A DNA stretch of 64,000 nt from Lysobacterales bacterium (GTDB taxonomy: Bacteria > Pseudomonadota > Gammaproteobacteria > Xanthomonadales > Xanthomonadaceae). Positions 57,427 to 64,000 of the stretch are shown one piece after another. Positions within the stretch are counted from its first letter, which is position 1. Each line of letters starts with the position of its first letter. Location: NCBI GenBank assembly GCA_014946745.1, contig JADCRD010000001.1, positions 2,974,427-3,038,426 of the forward strand, in the 5' to 3' direction. A program made the translations under genes and the position numbers. The notes beneath the pieces were generated by a model. That model was not told the origin of the DNA. It searched no databases and worked only from the letters and a program-made list of their open reading frames with translations.

Positions 57427-58757
57427 TCACTGCGATGCGGCGGCGGACTGCGGCAGGCGCAGCACCACCGACAGCCCGCCGCCTTCGCGCAGACCGAGGC
57501 GCACCTGTCCACCGTGCGCCTCGACGATCTCGCGCACCAAGGCCAAACCCAGGCCGGTGCCGCTCCGCTTGGTGGAATAGAACGGCAGCAGGGCCTGCTC
57601 CAGCACCAGCGGGCTCATGCCCGGGCCGCGATCCGCGACCTCGATGCACAGCCAGCCAGCCAGCTCGCGCGCCTCCAGCGTGACGCCCTCGGGCGGCGAG
57701 CCGGACTCGTGTGCATTTTTCAGCAGGTTGAGCAGCGCCTGACCCATCTGCGCCGGATCGAATCGCGCCTGGGCCGGCGGAGGCGACACCAGCGCGAAGC
57801 TGCGCTCGGCCGCCAGCCTCTGCAGGAAGGGCGCGAGTTCGACGTTCTCGGGCTGCGGGTTGGGCAGCTTGGCGAAGCGCGCATAGCCGCGAATGAACGC
57901 GTTGAGGTGCCGCGCGCGCTCTTCGATGGTTTCGAACACCGGGCCCAGGCGCTCGTGCTGGCCGCGGCGATTGAGCTCCGCGCCCGAATGCGCGAGCGAG
58001 GCGATCGGCGCCAGCGAGTTGTTCAGCTCGTGGCTGATGACCCGGATCACCTTCTTCCAGGCGCGGACCTCGGTGCGCCGCAGCTCATGGGTGAGCGGAC
58101 GCAGCAGCAGCAGGCGGTGCTCGCGGCCATTCAGGCGGAACCCGCGCTGGGCCAAATGCCAGGTGTCGTCGTCCTCGCGCTCACCCAGCGCCACCAGCCC
58201 ATCGCGGCCGCCTTCCACGGCCTCGCGCAAGGCCTGCGGCTGGCCCTCCAGCGCCCCGTGCAGGGTCAGGCCCTGCATGCGACGCCCGCCGTTCAGAAGG
58301 CGTCGCGCCGCGATGTTGGCGTAGACCAGAAAGCCTCGCGCATCGGCCAGCAGCATGGCGACAGGCGTGTTCTGCAGCATGGTGTCGAGCAGCAGCTCGC
58401 GCTGTACCAGAATCTGGCGCTGATCGCGCAGCACGCTGCCGAGCTCGTTGTGGGCGCGCACCAGGTCGCCCAGTTCATCGTCGGAATCCCAGGCGACACC
58501 GAAGCTGAAATCGCCGTCGCGGTAGCCGCTGACGGTGCCGCCCAGCGCGCGGAACAGGGAGAGGATCGGATGCAGCACGCGCCGCGCCGCCAGCAGAGCC
58601 AGCGGCAGGCAGACCAGCAGGGCCGCGCAGACCGCCAGCACAGGGCTGTGCAGGTATTCGACCAGGGCGACAGAGAGTGCGGCTGCCAGGGCCATCAGCG
58701 CGCCCAGAGCCAGCAGCAGGCGACCGGCCAGCGAGCGGCGGCGACGGCGCAGCGGCA

Positions 58758-58758
<1 letters not shown>
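57427..58758 (-). CDS. NtrY-like membrane histidine kinase
   Basis: The 443-residue kinase has two membrane helices close together (about 10-32 and 40-58) with almost no periplasmic loop, HAMP (about 60-115), a PAS-like segment (LLLDTMLQNTPVAMLLADAR), phospho-acceptor His243 in VISHELNNSLAPI, N box NLLKNAHESG, and G boxes ADRGPGM and GTGLGLALV. It pairs with the response regulator whose stop overlaps its ATG. Sensing probably takes place in or at the membrane. Confidence 0.9.
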
Positions 58759-60104
<1,346 letters not shown>

Positions 60105-60112
60105 TGGAAGCC

Positions 60113-60373
60113 GGGATTGGGGATTGGGGATTCGTCAGAGCGGGGTGCGGCGAGCTTCGACGCCGCGAGGTTAGCAGCGTCTGTTGAAGCGGGGATTGGG
60201 AAATCGGGAATCGGGATGGGGGATTCGCAGCAGCGCCGTGCTGCGAGACGGGTGGTCGCTCGATACGCCGATGTGTTCTCCGTGAGCTCCATCGGCGCGC
60301 CATTCAGACCTGCGCGACAGGATCGAACGAAGCGCTGCGAATCCCGAATCCCGAATCCCGAATCCCCAATCCC
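60113..60373. repeat. heptamer inverted-repeat element E6
   Basis: GGGATTG, GGGATTG, GGGATTC (60113-60133) and a second partial left arm (60192-60226) face four GAATCCC and one CAATCCC units (60339-60373). It fills the gap between permease and response regulator. The interior GTCAGAGCGGGGTGCGGCGA resembles E3 and E7. Confidence 0.8.
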
Positions 60374-60386
60374 GCGCGCAGCGCCC

Positions 60387-61601
60387 TCAGGCGCTGCGGG
60401 TCGCCTCTGCCGGTGGAATTCGCGAGGCCCGCCAGGCGGGGCCGAAGGCCGCCAGCAGGCCGAGCAGCCACAGACCCAAAGCGCCCAGCGGCAGCTGCGC
60501 CAGCGGCAGTCGCTCGACCTCCAGCTGACTGATGAGCAGCTGGTTCAGGCCCAGCGCCAGGACGATGCCGACCGCGATGCCAGCGCTGGTGACCAGAAAG
60601 TTCTCGATCAGGAAGTAGCGCAGGATGTCGAAGCGGCGTGCGCCGATCGCGCGACGCACGCCGATCTGCTTGCGCCGCTGGTTCACCCACAGCGTGGCCA
60701 TGCCGACGATGCCCGAGGCCGTGACCATGAGCAGCAGCCCGACCACGGCCAGCAGCATCCAGGCCAGCGAACGGTCGGCGCGATAGCGGTTCACGCGCGC
60801 CTGCTCAAGGCTGACCGTGCCCAGGTGGACACGGTCATCACGTGCAGCCATGAGCGCATCCTCGACCTCGCGCATCAGACGATCACGCTGGCCGGGCTCG
60901 GTGCGTACGATGTACTGGCCGACGGGATCCAGCGAGCGGACCGCACCGATCATGCTGCGCTCACCGTCCACGCCCAGCTGGCCCCAGGGACTCTGCAGGC
61001 GCTCGACCACGCCCACGACTTCGAACGGGCTTTCGCCAAGATAGGCGGTGCGGCCCACCCAAGTCGTCTCGCCGGGGAACAGCTGTTCGGCCATCGCGCG
61101 GCTCAGGATCGCCACGCGCGGGGCCATGGTCGCCATCGAGGGTTCGATGGTGATGCTGTCGGTCTCGACAAAGTCGCGGCCCTCGATCAGCGACAGGCCC
61201 AGCGCGTCCACCAGGCTGTCGCCGGTGTAGTAGAACGCGGTGTTGAAGCCGCTCTGGATCGGATCTTCCAGCGAGCGCCGCACGCCGAGGTTCCAGCCCG
61301 ACTGGCCCAGCGGAATCATGTTGGACCTGGCCACGGCCACCACGCCGGGCATCGCGCGGATCATCGCGAGGTCGGCGTCGTGCATTGCCGGTACGTCGAC
61401 GCCCTCGCGGAAGACATAGCTGCGGAACTGGAAGGTGTTGGCCTCGTCGGCCCCGGTGGGACGCGCGGCGATGGCGAGGCGGTCGGCCACGATGTACAGC
61501 GCATTGCCGAGAATGGCGAGGGTCAGCGCGACCTGCATGGCAATCAGCAGGGCGCCGGTCTTGGAGCGCATCAGCGCCGAGAGGATGGGGCGGAGTTCCA
61601 T
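60387..61601 (-). CDS. ABC transporter permease, FtsX/MacB type (second)
   Basis: The 404-residue protein starts at MELRPILSAL, nine bases after the previous permease. Helix 1 (GALLIAMQVALTLAILGNAL), a periplasmic MacB-like domain (about 45-270), then three helices (LAWMLLAVVGLLLMVTASGI, FLVTSAGIAVGIVLALGLNQ, LPLGALGLWLLGLLAAFGPA) with QIGVRRAIGARRFDILRYFL between them. This is the FtsX-fold permease used for export of peptides, lipids or drugs across the envelope. The substrate is unknown. Confidence 0.9.
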   Translation of the reverse strand: MELRPILSALMRSKTGALLIAMQVALTLAILGNALYIVADRLAIAARPTGADEANTFQFRSYVFREGVDVPAMHDADLAMIRAMPGVVAVARSNMIPLGQSGWNLGVRRSLEDPIQSGFNTAFYYTGDSLVDALGLSLIEGRDFVETDSITIEPSMATMAPRVAILSRAMAEQLFPGETTWVGRTAYLGESPFEVVGVVERLQSPWGQLGVDGERSMIGAVRSLDPVGQYIVRTEPGQRDRLMREVEDALMAARDDRVHLGTVSLEQARVNRYRADRSLAWMLLAVVGLLLMVTASGIVGMATLWVNQRRKQIGVRRAIGARRFDILRYFLIENFLVTSAGIAVGIVLALGLNQLLISQLEVERLPLAQLPLGALGLWLLGLLAAFGPAWRASRIPPAEATRSA

Positions 61602-61609
61602 GATGGGCC

Positions 61610-62929
61610 TCACTGGGTCTTGAGCTGGATGGCAGGGGCGACCTGGCAGGCACGCCAGGTGGGCAGCAGGCCGGCGAGCACGGCGGCGCCGATCGCAGTG
61701 CCGACGGTGACCAGCAGCATCGTGGGGCTCATGTGCGCCACCGCGGCCACTTCGGATGATTGCTGCGCGAGCACCCACAGGCCGCCGAAGGTCAGGCCGA
61801 GGCCGATCAGGCCGCCGGCCGCACCGACCACGCTGGCCTGCACCAGGTACTGCTGGAACACCTGGCCGCGGGTGGCGCCCAGCGCACGGCGCACGCCGAT
61901 CTCGCCGGCATGCGCGGTGAACTTGGCCAGCAGCAGGCCGACGGTGTTGACGATGCACACCAGCAGGAAGCCGGCGGCCAGCAGGGTCTGCAGCACAGTG
62001 TCGTCGCCGAGCACCTCCTGGTCGTCCATCAGCTCGATCACGTCGAGCAGCCGCGAGGTCTCGCCCACCGGCAGCCGGCCCAGTGCCTTCTGTGCGGCGA
62101 CGTGGCCGCGCAGGCGCTCCAAGTAGGCGTCGCGGTCGCCGGCGTCGGCCAGCTCCACCCAGTACTGCATGAACACGCACTCGGAGTTCACGAAGGCCTC
62201 GAAGCCCGGCTCCGGGCCGTCACCGGAGCAGTTGACCCGGCCGTTCGGGCCCGCCTCGTTGGCGATCGCGTTGCGCAGCGGGATGAACACGTCGTCGGTT
62301 TCGCTGAAGCGGTTGTCGCCGCCGATCAGCCAGTAGTACTTGGGCATCGGCTGCCACGCGGCGAGCACGCCGGTGATCACGTACTCGCGCTCGAACATGC
62401 GCAGGCGGCGGCCGGTGGGATCTTCGTCGCCGAACAGGCGGCGGGCGAACGCGGCCGACAGCACCACCTCATTGGCGCCGCGGGCGTCGGCGTCCGCGCT
62501 CCACGCCCCGCCGTAGGCGAAGGGCGCCTCGAACATCGCGAAAAAGTCGGCGCCCACCGCCATGCCGCTGACCAGCTGATTGCCGAGATCGCCCTCCAGC
62601 TCGGCCACGCCGCCGACGGCATACATGGCCGAGCGGCGCAGACCGGCGGCCGCATCCGCGTCGAGCAGTTCGCGCAGGTCCAGCCAGCTCTGGTGCGGGG
62701 AGACGAAGCCGACCTCGCCGCCGTCCTCGGGCGTGGGCTGGTTGTTCACCTGCACCGCAATCAGGCGGTCGCTCTTGGACGGGATCGGATCGCCCGACAT
62801 CGCGCGCAGCACGGTGAGTGTCGACATCGCGGTGGCCACGCCGACCGCCAGCGTCAGCACCATCAGGGCGGTCAGCACGGGGTTGCGGCGCAAGCCGCGC
62901 AAGCCCAGCTTCAAGTAGTAAGCGAACAT
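61610..62929 (-). CDS. ABC transporter permease, FtsX/MacB type (first)
   Basis: The 439-residue protein has helix 1 (NPVLTALMVLTLAVGVATAM), a large MacB-type periplasmic domain (about 45-300), then FLLVCIVNTVGLLLAKFTAH, AGEIGVRRALGATRGQVFQQ, VGAAGGLIGLGLTFGGLWVL and LLVTVGTAIGAAVLAGLLPT. It pairs with the next permease as a heterodimer, served by the ATPase encoded ten bases upstream. Confidence 0.9.
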   Translation of the reverse strand: MFAYYLKLGLRGLRRNPVLTALMVLTLAVGVATAMSTLTVLRAMSGDPIPSKSDRLIAVQVNNQPTPEDGGEVGFVSPHQSWLDLRELLDADAAAGLRRSAMYAVGGVAELEGDLGNQLVSGMAVGADFFAMFEAPFAYGGAWSADADARGANEVVLSAAFARRLFGDEDPTGRRLRMFEREYVITGVLAAWQPMPKYYWLIGGDNRFSETDDVFIPLRNAIANEAGPNGRVNCSGDGPEPGFEAFVNSECVFMQYWVELADAGDRDAYLERLRGHVAAQKALGRLPVGETSRLLDVIELMDDQEVLGDDTVLQTLLAAGFLLVCIVNTVGLLLAKFTAHAGEIGVRRALGATRGQVFQQYLVQASVVGAAGGLIGLGLTFGGLWVLAQQSSEVAAVAHMSPTMLLVTVGTAIGAAVLAGLLPTWRACQVAPAIQLKTQ

Positions 62930-62939
62930 GGGGCGCTCC

Positions 62940-63641
62940 TCAGGCCTGCACGGCGCGCAGGGCGACGTGGCCGTGGTCGAGATCGCTGACCTGGCCGTCG
63001 ACGATGTGCACGTTGCGCTGCGCACGCGCGGCGAGTTCCGGGTCGTGGGTGACCATGACGATGGTCGTGCCCTCGGCATTGATCTGCTCCAGCAGCTCCA
63101 TCACTCCGCGCGCCATCTGCGAGTCGAGGTTGCCGGTGGGCTCGTCCGCCAGCAGCAGGCGCGGCTGGCCGGCCAGCGCGCGGGCAATGGCCACACGCTG
63201 CTGCTGACCGCCCGAGAGTTCTGCCGGGTAGTGCTTCATGCGCGAGGCCAGCCCGACCTTGCCCAGCGCCTCCTCGATCCGGCGCTTGCGTTCGGCGGCG
63301 TTGAAGCCGCGGTAGCGCAAGGGCACATCGACGTTGTCGAACAGGTTGAGATCGGCGATCAGGTTGAAGCCCTGGAAGATGAAGCCGAGCTTCTGGTTGC
63401 GCAGTCGCGAACGGGCATCGTCGTCCAGGCCCTGCACGGCCACACCGTCGAGCAGGTACTCACCGCCGCTGAACTCCTCCAGCAGGCCGGCGATATTGAG
63501 GAAGGTGGTCTTGCCCGAGCCCGACGGCCCGGTCACCGCAACGAACTCACCCTCGCGCACCTCGATGTCGATACCGCGCAGGGCGTGGGTTTCGATCATG
63601 TGGGTGCGGTAGACCTTGCTGAGTTTGCGCATCGAGAGCAT
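62940..63641 (-). CDS. ABC transporter ATP-binding protein, MacB/LolD type
   Basis: The 233-residue ATPase has Walker A GPSGSGKTT (38-46), Q loop IFQGFNLI, signature LSGGQQQRVAIARALA, Walker B LLLADEPTGNLDSQ and H-loop VTHDPE. The NLDSQ and FNLI features fit the MacB/LolD/FtsE class that drives mechanotransmission permeases. It lies directly before the two permeases. Confidence 0.95.
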   Translation of the reverse strand: MLSMRKLSKVYRTHMIETHALRGIDIEVREGEFVAVTGPSGSGKTTFLNIAGLLEEFSGGEYLLDGVAVQGLDDDARSRLRNQKLGFIFQGFNLIADLNLFDNVDVPLRYRGFNAAERKRRIEEALGKVGLASRMKHYPAELSGGQQQRVAIARALAGQPRLLLADEPTGNLDSQMARGVMELLEQINAEGTTIVMVTHDPELAARAQRNVHIVDGQVSDLDHGHVALRAVQA

Positions 63642-63690
63642 GGGGCGATCCTTCTGTGGTCGGCGCTGCGCGCCGGTGGTCCTGGAAGCT

Positions 63691-63832
63691 GGGATTCGGG
63701 ATTGGGGATTCGTCAGAGCAGGTCGCGGCGGGACTTGAGCTGTTGGCGGTTTCGGATGTTCGGAGCGGGCCTGCGGAGTTCGCGAAGGGATGAGGACCGT
63801 CGGCCAACCCCGAATCCCCGATCCCCAAGCCC
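63691..63832. repeat. heptamer inverted-repeat element E7
   Basis: GGGATTC, GGGATTG, GGGATTC (63691-63711) face GAATCCC, CGATCCC, CAAGCCC (63812-63832). It fills the gap between the adaptor and the ATPase gene. The left arm is followed by GTCAGAGCAGG as in E6. Confidence 0.75.
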
Positions 63833-63837
63833 CGCTC

Positions 63838-64000
63838 TCACCTCACCACCACCCGCTCGGCATCGTCGAACAGGTCGGTGCCGGCAATGACGATGCGGTC
63901 GCCGGGGGCGGCGCCTTCGAGGATCTCGACCGCGCCGACGCTTTGCGCGCCGAGCCGGATCTCGCGGCGAACGGCGATGTCGCCCTCCATCACCCAGGCA
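63838..64000 (-). CDS. HlyD/MacA-type membrane-fusion protein, C-terminal end only
   Basis: About 53 C-terminal residues are visible: WVMEGDIAVRREIRLGAQSV, then GAVEILEGAAPGDRIVIAGT and DLFDDAERVVVR stop. This is the usual end of an RND/ABC adaptor (beta-barrel and membrane-proximal domain). It fits the MacA partner of the downstream MacB-like ATPase and permeases. The rest lies right of the window. Confidence 0.75.
   Translation of the reverse strand, partial: AWVMEGDIAVRREIRLGAQSVGAVEILEGAAPGDRIVIAGTDLFDDAERVVVR

Noticed and set aside
61602-62180. N-terminal extension of the second permease
   Set aside because: It overlaps the first permease in another frame and encodes Arg/Pro-rich sequence; the typical permease start is at 61601.

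Overview
The window is very GC-rich, densely coded DNA from a motile gammaproteobacterium. The set of features fits Lysobacterales/Xanthomonadales: a fliL-to-motD flagellar/chemotaxis order with FlhF, FlhG and ParA/ParP-like proteins, a sux-like TonB receptor plus amylosucrase locus, GGGATTC heptamer repeats between genes, and RpoN-type promoters. Genus and species cannot be decided from this window.

Layout. (1) 1-9.7 kb: the 3' end of an M20 amidohydrolase, then a loose cluster of small envelope/stress genes (two CsbD-like, two BON-domain, two DUF4398-type lipoproteins of which one carries OmpA, and small membrane proteins) bracketed by two Crp/Fnr-type regulators. The intergenic DNA here is long and holds a family of palindromic repeats. 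(2) 9.9-27.1 kb: one long flagellar/chemotaxis operon on the plus strand behind a clear sigma54 promoter: fliLMNOPQR-flhBA-flhF-flhG-fliA-cheY-cheZ-cheA-motC-motD-parA-like-parP-like. It covers the type III export gate, C-ring parts, polar number/placement control, sigma28, the core signalling path and stator parts. (3) 27.2-40.8 kb: a second chemosensory region with its own sigma54 promoter: STAS protein, cheY, second cheA, a large MCP and cheW, then a phosphate-porin-like gene, MCP, cheW, MCP. Two MCPs share an almost identical 625-bp signalling segment. No cheR or cheB lies in the window.

(4) 41.0-48.7 kb: the complete ATP synthase operon on the minus strand (atpI-B-E-F-H-A-G-D-C) with a sigma70-like promoter and an intrinsic terminator. 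Heptamer repeat elements lie in three of its gaps and a second terminator-like hairpin follows atpH. (5) 49.1-57.2 kb: a sucrose-use locus: TonB receptor, amylosucrase and ROK fructokinase translationally coupled on the minus strand, and a divergent sodium/solute symporter facing a LacI regulator. A perfect 14-bp palindrome in the divergent promoter is the probable operator. (6) 57.4-64 kb, minus strand: an HlyD/MacA-type adaptor (cut by the window end), ABC ATPase, two FtsX/MacB-type permeases, then a sigma54-activating response regulator and its NtrY-like kinase.

Main points to follow up are a C8 homopolymer that breaks the signal peptide of a three-BON protein, 111-bp tandem repeats in the ParP-like gene, the STAS-led chemosensory operon, the near-identical MCP segments, repeat elements and an internal terminator inside the atp operon, and a sucrose locus using an SSS-family carrier. 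No tRNA, rRNA, CRISPR array, prophage or insertion sequence was recognised. All assignments come from reading motifs by eye; no database search was run.
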